A stretch of 64,000 bases of DNA from Antedon mediterranea (Eukaryota; Echinodermata; Crinoidea; Comatulida; Antedonidae), in contig NC_092670.1 of assembly GCF_964355755.1 (NCBI RefSeq), positions 4,737,001-4,801,000 on the forward strand. Reading direction: 5' to 3'. Of the stretch, positions 49,030 through 60,022 are shown in pieces. Made by a program: the position numbers and the translations under genes. Each line of letters opens with the position of its first letter. Positions within the stretch are counted from its first letter, which is position 1. The notes beneath the pieces were generated by a model that saw nothing but the letters and a program-made list of their open reading frames with translations, was not told the DNA's origin and did not search any database.

Positions 49030-49983
49030 ATGTATATGTTTCTGCTGAAATATTACTTACATTATTTTTTGATTGTTATACAAGAAATGTCAATGAATGG
49101 ATATTACTGACTTGACTTATTGGGCCTATTAATATAGGCCTAGGTATTCACCTATTAAAAGCATCATCAAGTAACTATTGCTTCTTTTTCACGAAAGAGA
49201 AACTGGTTAGATATTGATGCTTTTGGTCTAGTCAAGTAATATAAACATACGTTTTTGTAATTTTATGAAAAATTAGCGGGATTGGAGAGTAGTTTACTCT
49301 TTAATATAATGCAAATTTTCATCTTACGCCAAAAAGTGAGAATTTCTTTTTCGTAACAATGATTTAAAATTCAAGTTATCCATAAAAAATGAGAAAATAA
49401 TCTAAAAAGGCCAGGCTTGGCTTCGAACTTTCTCTTTGACCTGTATATAGCAACCTACCACACGATTTTTAATACATTTTAATTGTTACACTGTACTAAA
49501 CTTTCTATAATAAAATTTGTACAATGCTTTTGATATAATAATGTATTGTAAACAAGCACACCATTTGTACTTTGTACTTCCAAGGGCTCCATAAATTTAA
49601 CTGTTGTGTACTATACGGTATACCAAATAATAATAAAAGTTGATATGATGTCATCTAACGTTTCTACCTAAAGATGTCATATAAGTTTCATCTAAAAACT
49701 AACTATACTCATCTCCAATTATGGGATGAGGTCATAATTGGCACCCCCACATATTCTGTAAGATAATATAATTAATAAGGGTCCCTTCTCCTCATTTAGG
49801 CAGTTTAACCAATTCATAAGCAAGCAACTACACACAACTTTGTAATGTATTCTGTGTGTAATGAAATGTTGTTATATTAGGCCTGTATGCGACTTTACTG
49901 CATCTTTTTTTCACTTGTAATAAAAATTGTACAGTTTAATTTTACATTCTTAGTTTGTTGTATTAAACAGGAGCAAAAGTGTA
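49030..49983. other. 3' UTR and downstream of Ig-like gene 2
   Basis: AT-rich non-coding. Possible AATAAA signals occur near 49509, 49629 and 49918; which is used is unknown. Confidence 0.35.
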
Positions 49984-50172
49984 AAGGCCTGTTTACACAG
50001 ACAAGCGTTAACGGCAAGCGGAAAACCGCGTAACTTGTCCAACGTCGAATTTGTATCTCGGAAACCGCCCATCCGGTCCAATCCGCGTTGTGTACAAATG
50101 GCCATAAGTAATAACATAGGCCTATAAATTAATTTAAATTAACGTTAACGCTCGTCTGTGTAAAGTGGCCTT
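49984..50172. mobile_element. 189-bp MITE with AAGGCC ends
   Basis: Inverted ends of about 30 bp: AAGGCCTGTTTACACAGACA then AGCGTTAACG on the left, CGTTAACGCT then CGTCTGTGTAAAGTGGCCTT on the right. Related to the diverged copy at 48113-48367. Confidence 0.75.
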
Positions 50173-52205
50173 AAGCCTCGTGACGCAAAATGTGGATTAT
50201 AAATATGTATAAATTGTGAATTAGTAAGTTCGAAGTCTTTATTATAACTATTTAAAAATAAATTGAATTCCTTAAAAAAGCAATGTGTGAAGCATTGATT
50301 ATTGGCGAATCATCTTGACCTATAAGTTAATGTTTGAAAAAGGTAAGGGAATTCATATACGGTGTCCTGTTCTATAATTTGCATTTAGTTCCATTGTTTC
50401 AATCTAGAAAGATTTAACATCGTGACAATATTCTTCGAATGGACGAATCTAATTAATGGCTTCGCTGCCTTGAGTACCGTTAGTAATTATACTGTATATT
50501 CACCGGTGGTATATTCTAAATCCTAACTCTAAACGGAGTGTCCATGAAATTGATTAAACGAGGCGAGTTGTATCATGTAGGAAAAAATAAATATTAATTT
50601 TTACTACATGGTTGATTCATAACATTTAATGTGCATGAAAGGGGCAGTTTAAAGAGCAGCAATATATATGCAAATGTTGGGGGATTTACCAGGCTGAGTC
50701 TAATGGGAAATTCCCGAAAACATGTGATTTACGTATTTAGAAACATCAAACATTGTAAAGAAGAGTGATAGGCCCAATTGTGTTCTTTTTTTCTTCGAAG
50801 ACGGACGCACTTTCTTACAATGTGTTATTTTGCAACTTTCAACTGCGTTTAGCGGTACGGTAAGTAGGCCTATAAATAATAGCAATGCCTACTATAATAT
50901 ATTTTTGTTATTTGAGGCTGTATTAGCCCTGGTTACAATATAGTAAGTGTTCTTGTTCGATGAGTGTTGTCGACATATTATAAGCCTAATTAACAACACC
51001 TTATAAATGCCTCCTTGGATTAACATATACACTCATTTGCATAATAGTAGTGTTGTATTTTGCAATTATTATTTAAGAGCTGATTTTCATATATTTAATG
51101 AAATTGATATTTAAATGGTGGTTTTTCATTTTATAAGCATTTTGTTTCTTGAATTTTTCTATTTTCTTTGTTTAAATCAGTTATTTCTAATTCGTTGTCA
51201 AGTTGTCATTTTCAGAGTAATATGGTGGGACCAAACCCACACAACTATTCACCCCCTTACTCTCCCCGATGCCTACTTAACTTGGAACATTCCTCCTGAG
51301 GTGGGTCTTCCAAGGAAAGTCAATTTAATTTAATCAGTCATCATCCTTCCTGTCCCCTTAATATAAATATATGTTTTGTAGTTAAGTTAGATAGTTTGGG
51401 TATTGATTCTCAAGACTATCAGTCAGAATCACTACATTTTCACATTGTTGTTATAATCTCACTGTTGATTGAATAAGTATTATATTTTGTACATTGAATA
51501 ATGTTGTGCCATCGTTATTGTCTTGGCCCTCGACACAACTACAGTTACATTGTCATATTAGGTCTATTAATGGTTTCTGATATTGGGCGAGTATATACTC
51601 GAACTAAATTGCCCAGAAGGAATTGAAATAATGTATTACACCGGCACCTTTTCAACTCAACAATGAAATTCAATATTTAACAAACAATGTTTTTTGACCA
51701 AAACGGGTTTTGACGGTATTAATTCATGCTACTACTTACTATAACACTGATTTGTGACCGTGGCTGCAATATTCATTATAATTTTCTCATAATTTTATTT
51801 GACAATGCTTAAGAATCATCTGAGCGTAAGAGATTAGCGAGGAATTTCATTATAGGAAATTCCTAATTCCTAATATAATACATATCAGGATCATGATGAT
51901 ACACCCCTGTCCGCTAAAACAAACAAACAAAGCAATGTATGCTTCCGTGGTTATTACATCATTATCATCATCATCGATATTTTGGGGAGAGTGGGTATTT
52001 TCCAAAGATTTATTTAAATTTTATAAAATGTAGGCAGGCTGCAGAGTTCTTTCGTTGTTCAAGCACTATACAAATTTAAGAAGCAACATGTTAGCTACGA
52101 TTTTATCTATGTTTTACTGACGTTGTAAGTACAATATAATTTATTAAAATACAACGCATTACCTGATGCTGATCGGGCATTGTGGTCGTTGCTGTATAAG
52201 TGATT
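50173..52205. other. Non-coding stretch
   Basis: AT-rich with no gene recognised. A small dyad (AGGAATTTC..GAAATTCCT) lies at 51840-51865 without direct-repeat flanks. CAAGCACTATACAAATTTAAG near 52061 resembles a SINE/LINE tail. Confidence 0.4.
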
Positions 52206-53395
52206 GGCTCTAGGCCTATATTAAAACGTATTTCTGTTACTTCAGTTGGGCAAGCATTCTTGTTATAGTCTTCTATATAGTCACGTATCGTAACTAAGTA
52301 CTGGGTAACGTGAAGAGCACATCATGAATTACGATTGTATCTAACGGATTGCGAGATAGCTGTTATAGTTCTGTATTAACAAAGTCACAAAATAGAGCGT
52401 TCGAACCCCGTAAATGACATGCCATTTGTCTACACACAGTGTTCGACATTAGCCAATTGTCAATTCTTACCGCTCGTTATGTATGAGCTAATTATGTTCA
52501 GGTATAGAAGAAATATAGGCTAAATAATGAACAATTTATGTTTATGTTCTGCATCACTATGCGCTGTCATCGACAATGTATGTATACTCGGTACACTTTA
52601 GGAAATCTGTGAGAATGATTGTATATTAACAAATATTACGCCATCTTAATGGTTACGGCATGTTATCTTATTAAACGTCATTTTGCGGTTGCGATTATTA
52701 TTGACTTGGTAATACTTAGAACATGATTACAAAATGGAATGCTCATTAAAGCTTGGTTCCCATTAGAACGTAACGCAAGGACGTAAACGCAACGCAAGCG
52801 TTTTAACCAATGACAAGCGAAGTTATAGACAGTTAAGCGTGGTTCCCACTAGTGACGCAACGCAAGGACGTAACGCAACGCAAATGAATTGACCAATCAC
52901 AAGCGATGGCTTATTCGCTTGTGATTGCTAACTGTCTATAACTTCGCTTGTCATTGGTTAACACACTTGCGTTGCGTTTACGTCCTTGCGTTGCGTTCTA
53001 GTGGGAATCAAGCTTTAGCACAAGCGAATAAGCCATCGCTTGTGATTGGTCAATTCACTTGCGTTGCCGTTACGTCCTTGTGTTGCGTCGCTAGTGGGAA
53101 CCACGCTTAAGCGTGGTTCCCACTAGCGACGCAACGTAACGCAATCTACGCAACGTAAGAAAATGCCATTCTAATAATTGTGTTTGCCCCGCTTTCGTGA
53201 AATCAAACCTGCGATGTTTGGCTCTAGGCCTATATAAAAACATTAGCCAATTGTTAATTCTTACCGCTCGTTATGTATGAGCTAATTATGTTCAGGTATA
53301 GAAGAAATATAGGCTAAATAATGAACAATTTATGTTTATGTTCTGCATCACTATGCGCTGTCATCGACAATGTATGTATATACTCGGTACACTTT
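52206..53395. repeat. Tandemly duplicated segment, copy 1 and start of copy 2
   Basis: The block GGCTCTAGGCCTATAT..ACATTAGCCAATTG..CTCGGTACACTTTAGGAAATC..GCCATCTTAATGG and the GTGGTTCCCAC MITEs occurs first at 52206-53220. A second copy begins at 53219, is shortened by about 210 bp near its start, reaches CGGTACACTTT at 53395, and resumes at 57243 after the foldback element. Copy 1 is uninterrupted and so shows the empty insertion site near 52600. Confidence 0.75.
52749..53112. mobile_element. Nested palindromic MITEs (AAGCTTGGTTCCCACTAG family), copy A
   Basis: TAAAGCTTGGTTCCCA..AACGCAAGGACG and its complement recur several times: TA-flanked ends at 52749 and near 53016, and a second end type, TAAGCGTGGTTCCCACTAG, near 52834 and 53110. 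Alternating ACGCAACGCAAG and CTTGCGTTGCGT words make several alternative hairpins. The 61-codon ORF here is a product of the palindrome. Confidence 0.75.
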
Positions 53396-54103
53396 TAGAC
53401 TAGGCTATGAATGAGGTAGGTGCCACCCGGAGAGGTAGAAATTCTCATATAACTTTTCTAGACCAGTTTTTTCTGGGGAATCCAAATATATTGGGTAAAC
53501 GGGCTGTAACCTGAGAACTTTCGCGTGAGGGCGCTTTTTTCAAAATGGCTGCCAGTTACAGTAGACTATGATATCTTGGCAACCACTGGTCATAGAGAGT
53601 TGATTTTGGTGTCAAATTATTCGGAATGTACATGTTCCTATTTGATGTAATAGAACATTTTGTCAGAAAATGGCCGGAAATACCTCTATTGACCTTTGAC
53701 CCAATATCTAACAGATATCATATCTCCGTAACTACTGGACACAGAAAGTTGTAATTGGTGTCAAACTCTCCAAAATATAGATGTTTATATTCAAACTATT
53801 AGAACATTATCTGTAAAAATGACCGGAAATAACGTTACTGACCTTTGACCCAAAATGAAAGACATTTCTCCTATCTGATCACGTTAATCCTGTCAATTAA
53901 TTCATTTTGTGCCAATTGGAGGTTGACATTCTCATATTATTTTCTTGACCAGTTTTTCATGTGCAATCCGAGTAATATGAGATAAATAAGCCATAACAAG
54001 GCCAAGAATTTAATTCTTTTACTACATACATGCTTCCCTTTAGTGTTTCAGTCTGTATGTCGTGTATTAATCTTCAAGATCGCTCACATCACTGCAATCT
54101 GAA

Positions 54104-54850
54104 AAGTCTTCATATTCATTATGTGTAAACAGTTCCTGGACATCAGTGGGCATCACTGTCTCAATCCATTTAGGCTCCATTTGTTCGTTCCATCCATTGT
54201 GTGTACTGTTGTTGACAAAATCATTGACGTCTGCTGATTGCTATTCTTTAGTAATGAAGTTTGCTCTAAGTATATGAAACTCAAGGGTCTGCTGACATAG
54301 TGGCAGTAATGATATATCTGTAATCTTGTTGTGTCTGGAAAACTTTCTGTTGAAGATATCATATCTTGCTTGATTTACACTTTTCCCCTTCACTCCATAC
54401 AATGGTGAAACATACTCTTCAAGTTCCTCATACAACTCTTTTGATGGAACATCTGACACTCCAAGGTTGCAGAATGTGTCAACACATTTTGTTTGATTCC
54501 AGAAGCTTCCAGCAGGTACATTTTCCTTTCCGAACGAAAGCGGAGTTATACTTGTTACCTGTGAAAGCATGGAATCCAATAAGGGATGATTTCTGCGCTT
54601 TTGTTAAATCAATGTCACTCAATTTCAGTACATTTCGGTATTTCCCAGTGTTTGTATCAATAATTACCCTCTGCCCATCATCAATGAAATGAGATAGTGA
54701 AATGACTGGAATGTCAAAGTCTCCAGAATGGGAACGAATTATTGCTACGCCTTGATTGTTATTTGTTAAAGCATGCTTTGCATGCAGGATGACTTTCGTG
54801 TCGGCTTCTTCTTGACTACTATTAAGCTCCGGAACCAATACAACATCTCA
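54104..54850 (-). pseudogene. Transposon-associated nuclease-like protein, left-arm copy, broken
   Basis: Minus-strand remnant matching the plus-strand copy at 55785-56573. It encodes VPELNSSQEEADTKVILHAK, SHSGDFDIPVISL, KSSLIGFHAFTG, FCNLGVSDVPSKELYEE and, at the C-terminus, DVSDLED. This fits an uncharacterised protein common in repeated elements of marine invertebrates whose acidic EEADT and SGDxDI motifs resemble PIN/FEN-like nucleases; that link is from memory and inferred. Damage seen: a frameshift near 54490 and a nonsense TAG at 54241-54243 where the right arm reads Trp. Confidence 0.65.
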
Positions 54851-55169
54851 GTTAGTAACGTAGATGCATTCTTTGTACGATGAAAAGTAGATAACATCAC
54901 TCCTCATATCTGTTAGAATGCTTTCTTTCTTTGACACTAGTACACAGCGAATAAGCTCAATCAATCTGGTCTTGTTTTTGCCGTTGGCAAGGAAATTGTT
55001 AAAATCACGGGGCAACTTTGATATTTTTGAGCTTACAATTACTTTTGGTGCAATACCGCGTCTGTTTCTCGCAGTGCTCGACCAGGATCCATAACATCAT
55101 CTCACTTTATTTTCGAATAGTGGGAAGAAACTCGAAATCAAGGCAAATGGGAAAGTAAGAGTAATATAA

Positions 55170-56573
55170 GCTAATCGGGATGTTTTAGGAAAGCTTCTTG
55201 CCACCTCAACAAAGCTTGGTAGAATAATTGACTTTAAGAAAGCCTTTGAGTATCCACTTACCCCTGTCCCGCTAAGCCTTGCTAATGCAGATGGGACAAG
55301 ACGAACAACTCAGAAAATTGTCCTAATGGAAATTCTCATCGAAAGTTCAACAGATGTTATAGATCCTGGTCGGGCACTGCCAGCAAAGGCTACTGTCATT
55401 GCCTATGTTGTTGACTTGATGGCATTAATCAGAACATTTACATCTTACCCTGATACGTACGAGGATCTTGTAGCAAAGGTTTTCAACAGCATCCCTAAAG
55501 GATACAAGCGTGTTGATATTGTTACCGATGCATACCTACCAAAAAGCATTAAGTCTGTTGAGAGAAACATACGCGGTATTGCACCAAAAGTAATTGTAAG
55601 CTCAACAATATCAAAGTTGGCCCGTGATTTCAACAATTTCCTTGCCAACGGCGAGAACAAGACCAGATTGATTGAGCTTATTCGCTGTGTACTAGTGTCA
55701 AAGAAAGAAAGCATTCTAACAGATATGAGGAGTGATGTTATCTACTTTTCATCGTACAAAGAATACATCTACGTTACTAACTAAGATGTTGTATTGGTTC
55801 CGGAGCTTAATAGTAGCCGGAAGAAGAAGCCTACACGAAAGTCATCCTGCATGCAAAGCATGCTTTAACAAATAACAATCAAGGCGTAGCAATAATTCGT
55901 TCCCATTCTGGAGACATTGATATTCCAGTCATTGCACTATCTAGTTTCATAGATGATGGGCAGAGGGTAATTATTGATACAAACACTGGGAAATACCGAA
56001 AGGTACTGAAATTGAGTGACATTGATTTAACAAAAGCGCAGAAATCATCCCTTATTGGATTCCATGCTTTCACAGGTAACGATTATAACTCCGCTTTCTT
56101 TCGGAAAGGAAAACGTACCTGCTGGAAGCTTCTGGAATCAAAAGCAAAATTTGTTGACACATTCTGCAACCTTGGAGTGTCAGATGTTCCATCAAAAGAG
56201 TTGTATGAGGAATTTGAAGAGTATGTTTCACTATTGTATGGAGTGAAGGGGAAAAGTGTAAATCAACCAAGATATGATATCTTCAACAGAAAGTTTTCCA
56301 GACACAACAAGATTACAGATATATAATTACTGCCACTATGTCAGCAGACCCTTGAGTTTCATATACTTAGAGCACACTTCATTACTAAAGAATGGCAATC
56401 AGCAGACGTCAATGATTTTGTCAACAACAGTACACACAATGGATGGAACGAACAAATGGAGCCTAAATGGATTGAGACAGTGATTCCCACTGATGTCCAG
56501 GAACTGTTTACACATAATGAATATGAAGACTTTTCAGATTGCAGTGATGTGAGCGATCTTGAAGATTAATACA
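55170..56573 (+). pseudogene. Transposon-associated nuclease-like protein, right-arm copy, broken
   Basis: The longest open part is 55170-55784. Before the first in-frame ATG at 55326 the frame is already protein-like (FEYPLTPVPLSLANADGTRR), so the true start is further upstream and lost. Then come VVDLMALIRTF, GYKRVDIVTDAYLPKSIK and RLIELIRCVLVSKKESILTD. A TAA stop at 55782 interrupts it; the left arm has TGA at the same codon. Past the stop the frame shifts around 55810-55840, and 56012-56326 continues with LSDIDLTKAQKSSLIGFHAF and VSDVPSKELYEEFEEY. The end at about 56567 reads DVSDLED then stop. Function in transposition is not established; nuclease-like character is inferred. Confidence 0.7.
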
Positions 56574-57242
56574 CGACATACAGTCTGAAACACTAAAGGG
56601 AAGCATGTATGTAGTAAAAGAATTAAATTCTTGGCCTTGTTATGGCTTATTTATCTCATATATTCGGATTGCACATGAAAAACTGGTCCAGAAAATAATA
56701 TGAGAATGTCAACCTCCAATTGGCACAAAATGAATTAATTGACAAGATTAACGTGATCAGATGGGAGAAATGTCTTGCATTTTGGGTCAAAGGTCAGTAA
56801 CGTTATTTCCGGTCATTTTTACAGATAATGTTCTATTAGTCTGAATATAAACATCTATATTCTGGAGAGTTTGACACCAATTACAACTTTCTGTGTCGAG
56901 TAGTTACGGAGATATGATATCTGTTAGATATTGGGTCAAAGGTCAATAGAGGTATTTCCGGCCATTTTCTGACAAAATGTTCTATTACATCAAATAGGAA
57001 CATGTACATTCCGAATAATTTGACACCAAAATCACCTCTCTATGACCAGTGGTTGCCAAGATATCATAGTCTACTGTAACTGGCAGCCATTTTTTAAAAA
57101 GCGCCCTCACGCGAAAGTTCTCAGGTTACAGCCCGTTTACCCAATATATTTGGATTCCCCAGAAAAAACTGGTCTAGAAAAGTCATATGAGAATTTCTAC
57201 CTCTCCGGGTGGCACCTACCTCATTCATAGCCTTATAGTCTA

Positions 57243-58189
57243 TTTAGGAAATCTGTGAGAATGATTGTATATTAATAACTATTACGCCATCTTAATGGTT
57301 ACGGCATGTTATCTTATTAAACGTCATTTTGCGGTTGCGATTATTATTGACCTGGTAATACTTAGAACATGATTACAAAATGGAATGCTCATTAAAGCTT
57401 GGTTCCAATTAGAACGTAACGCAAGGACGTAAACGCAACGCAAGCGTTTTAACCAATGACAAGCGAAGTTATAGACAGTTAAGCGTGGTTCCCACTAGCG
57501 ACGCAACGCAAGGACGTAACGCAACGCAAGTGGATTGACCAATCACAAGCGATGGCTTATTCGCTTGTGATTGCTAACTGTCTATAACTTCGCTTGTCAT
57601 TGGTTAACACACTTGCGTTGCGTTTACGTCCTTGCGTTGCGTTCTAGTGGGAACCAAGCTTTAGCACAAGCGAATAAGCCATCGCTTGTGATGGGTCAAT
57701 TCACTTGCGTTGCCGTTACGTCCTTGTGTTGCGTCGCTAGTGGGAACCACGCTTAAGCGTGGTTCCCACTAGCGACGCAACGTAACGCAATATACGCAAC
57801 GTAAGAAAATGCCATTCTAATAATTGTGTTTGCCCCGCTTTCGTGAAATCAAACCTGCAATGTTTGCCAGCACTGTTGCGTCGTCGGTTCTCACTTGTGA
57901 TTACGCGATACAGCACTTTGCGTCGATACGTCGCTGCGTTGCCTTCTAGTGGGAACCAAGCTTTACCGTAATATAACGGTACGTCGTTGTTATGACGTTT
58001 GTGGTATTTTATTGTGAACTATGGTTTAAAATTAATAATGGTTGGGCCGAGGATTTTGCCGATACCCACCCATGGGACTGTATCAGTTTCCCATTCGTTT
58101 CTATTCGCAATGCAACAAATTAGTAATTCATTCATTTATTCATGTTCTAAAAATGTTGTGAAATTATACTTGTCGTTTGTGTTTTGCAG
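57243..58189. repeat. Tandem-duplicated segment copy 2, second part, with complete MITE cluster
   Basis: 57246-57850 repeats 52600-53220 almost exactly (TTAGGAAATCTGTGAGAATG onward). It extends further than copy 1: 57850-57966 completes the MITE to its CTAGTGGGAACCAAGCTTTA end, whereas copy 1 is cut at GCGATGTTTG. The rest up to 58189 is the presumed intron before Ig-like gene 3. Confidence 0.75.
57393..57966. mobile_element. Nested palindromic MITEs (AAGCTTGGTTCCCACTAG family), copy B
   Basis: Same nested structure as 52749-53112, here with the outermost pair intact: TAAAGCTTGGTTCC at 57393 and its complement ending at 57966. Confidence 0.75.
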
Positions 58190-59080
58190 GACATGATGAT
58201 GAAGCCAGTTCTATATTACATGTTCGTGTGCCAAAGCGTTTTTGTAGTTACCAAAGCTGAACATCATAGGGATAATTTTACTGCAGTGGTTGAAACACAT
58301 TTTGAAGCAAAACACAGCTTCGGTCATGTTCCTACAAATGAATTTAACACCTCAGTTATAAAAGACGGATATAGATATACTGACGGTGACTTAAAAATAT
58401 CTTTAACTGATACCAAAACATTGTTGTTAACATATACATTACCCCGAGTGAAGAACACCGACTATGGGGAGTATATGATTATCCTGCAGGGCCTCAATAA
58501 CCATTTTACATATGACTTCTTACTTAGTGTTGTTAAAGAGGCAAGAACACCCGAAAATAATCCACCACAATACAACGCTACGCTTAGATGTGACTTAAAA
58601 GTCGATTTTCTTTGCAATGGTATATCCGAGATCAATCTTGTTCGAGAAAGTAACGTAATCAATTGTGCGGTGTCAACAGCAAATTGTAATATCACTTATC
58701 ACGAAGGAAAGGCAGTTTTAATTTTTTTTAGCGTGGCAAATGAGACTGAAGGCAATTATTTACTCCGATGTGCTTCAAATAGCAGTGATTATTACTATTA
58801 TAAGTTTAAGATCGTGGTAAACAACAGCTCACCGTGTGATCAACTTAGGCCTACATTAACACGTTCACCACCGCCGCTCAGTACATATAAACAAGGAAAT
58901 CATTCAAGTAATCAGATCGATTCCCACATGTCAATTGCAAAGAATACTGATGTTATACTAGTTAGTGTTGTTGCCTTGTGTTGTCTACTCATCACATGCC
59001 TTATAGGGTTTATTATCATTTACAAAAAGCGAATGTGTAGGCCTAAACATACTAATGAGCCTACACCTGAACAAGTTTGA
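58190..59080 (+). CDS. Two-domain Ig-like type I membrane protein 3 (novel family)
   Basis: CDS 58193-59080, 295 residues, not a gene I can name. The acceptor TTTTGCAG ends at 58189, three bases before the first of three successive ATGs; the reading frame upstream of the acceptor is intronic. Residues 1-22: signal peptide. A first Ig-like domain (about 27-115) has the NTDYGEY motif but no cysteines at all. The second (about 124-211) matches the single domain of the two relatives: Cys133 and Cys193 (ETEGNYLLRC) for the disulphide, and the signature Cys158-x6-Cys165-NITYHEG; an extra Cys141 is unique. Eight or so N-glycosylation sequons. A Pro/Ser/Thr stalk (about 216-250), membrane segment 254-277, and an 18-residue basic tail ending TPEQV. 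Both Ig domains share one exon, unusual for Ig genes. Function inferred only as a surface receptor or adhesion protein. Confidence 0.75.
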   Translation, partial: DMMMKPVLYYMFVCQSVFVVTKAEHHRDNFTAVVETHFEAKHSFGHVPTNEFNTSVIKDGYRYTDGDLKISLTDTKTLLLTYTLPRVKNTDYGEYMIILQGLNNHFTYDFLLSVVKEARTPENNPPQYNATLRCDLKVDFLCNGISEINLVRESNVINCAVSTANCNITYHEGKAVLIFFSVANETEGNYLLRCASNSSDYYYYKFKIVVNNSSPCDQLRPTLTRSPPPLSTYKQGNHSSNQIDSHMSIAKNTDVILVSVVALCCLLITCLIGFIIIYKKRMCRPKHTNEPTPEQV

Positions 59081-59836
59081 TTATTAACTCCAAACAATGT
59101 TTAGATTATTGCATGCTTTATCCCAAATGATTACACGATAAAGCAAAAACCCATGGGACAAGGGACGCATGTATTTAAAAGAATAACGGTTACCCAAAGA
59201 GTTATAACGTCACCACCATTCGACAATCCAGTATCGGTAAATAAAAAAACATAGGCCTAGAGCAATTACCAAGAAAGATTTGTATTGTCATACTTATTAT
59301 CCAAGGACAATACCTGAATGGAATAAATTGTGGGTGGATCAGAATCGGTCCGCGGAATTTTTTTTTTCTGAACGTCTGAGGTAGAAATAATAAATAACGC
59401 ATAAATGATGACAAAATTAGGACATTTTGGATGATATGCAGTTGGTTTTCTGCAAGCCAGCTCTGTGGCTAAATGGTACTGGGTTCAAAACCCTTCAAAA
59501 TTTACTACAGAATGTAAATAAAGTATAGTAGAGAGATTAGAGCATTAGCGCTTAGTTACGGAATTCTTTTTGAAACAAAAAAATAATTAATCTCATTTAA
59601 ATTCGCGACTACTGGGTCACAAAAACTTGACCAAACATTGCCAATTTAAAAGACAAATTAATGTTACGCTATTGGAAATAATGAGTGCATAAAAGCACAC
59701 TTCATTATTAATCAATCAATCAATTGGGCACTTCACACATGACGAAAGTACAATAGCAAACATTGGTGTTTGTACGTCAGATTATGTTTATAGTGTCGTC
59801 TGATCACATTCATTTTGACATTGTTGATAAAGAGCA
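59081..59836. other. Non-coding downstream of Ig-like gene 3
   Basis: AT-rich. A CTGTGGCTAAATGG..GGGTTCAAAACCC stretch near 59462-59492 recalls tRNA A and B boxes but the spacing is too short. No gene seen. Confidence 0.4.
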
Positions 59837-60022
59837 GTGGCCGTATTCACCATTCGCACTTAGGTTAAGGGAAACACTTAAAATAAAAAAAAATCTCCTA
59901 TTTATACAATTTAAGGGAAATATAACCTATATACCAAATACTAAAATATTTATTGAGTTAAGTGAAATACTTAATATTCAAGGGAAATATCCCACTTAAG
60001 TGTGATTGGTGAATACGGCCAC
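59837..60022. mobile_element. 186-bp MITE with GTGGCCGTATTCACCA ends
   Basis: A perfect 16-bp inverted repeat at the ends (59837-59852 and 60007-60022), with further inverted CACTTA/TAAGTG words inside. A partial relative lies at 33310-33450. Confidence 0.8.

Larger units (their letters stand above)
53396..57242. mobile_element. 3.85-kb foldback transposon with 1.67-kb arms
   Basis: The terminal inverted repeat begins TAGACTA-(TA)AGGCTATGAATGAGG at both ends. The left arm is 53396-55066 and the right arm about 55574-57242, nearly identical, with a spacer of about 0.5 kb. Each arm carries subterminal 150-bp repeats (GACCTTTGACCC at 53691 and 53841) and a copy of the C-terminal part of a transposon-associated protein; only the spacer side of the right copy holds the N-terminal part. 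The flanks share TTT, consistent with a 3-bp duplication, and the tandem sister segment at 52206-53220 keeps the empty site CACTTTAGG. Inserted after the tandem duplication or into one copy. Confidence 0.85.

Noticed and set aside
51838-51866. A further short hairpin (AGGAATTTC..GAAATTCCT)
   Set aside because: It lacks direct-repeat flanks and the CA[GT]GG start, so it is not counted with the four micro-hairpins.
52925-53110. 61-codon ORF repeated at 57571-57756
   Set aside because: Conserved only because the underlying MITE is duplicated; the sequence is palindromic TIR material.
59462-59492. tRNA-like A-box and B-box words
   Set aside because: The two boxes are almost adjacent and no cloverleaf can be drawn.
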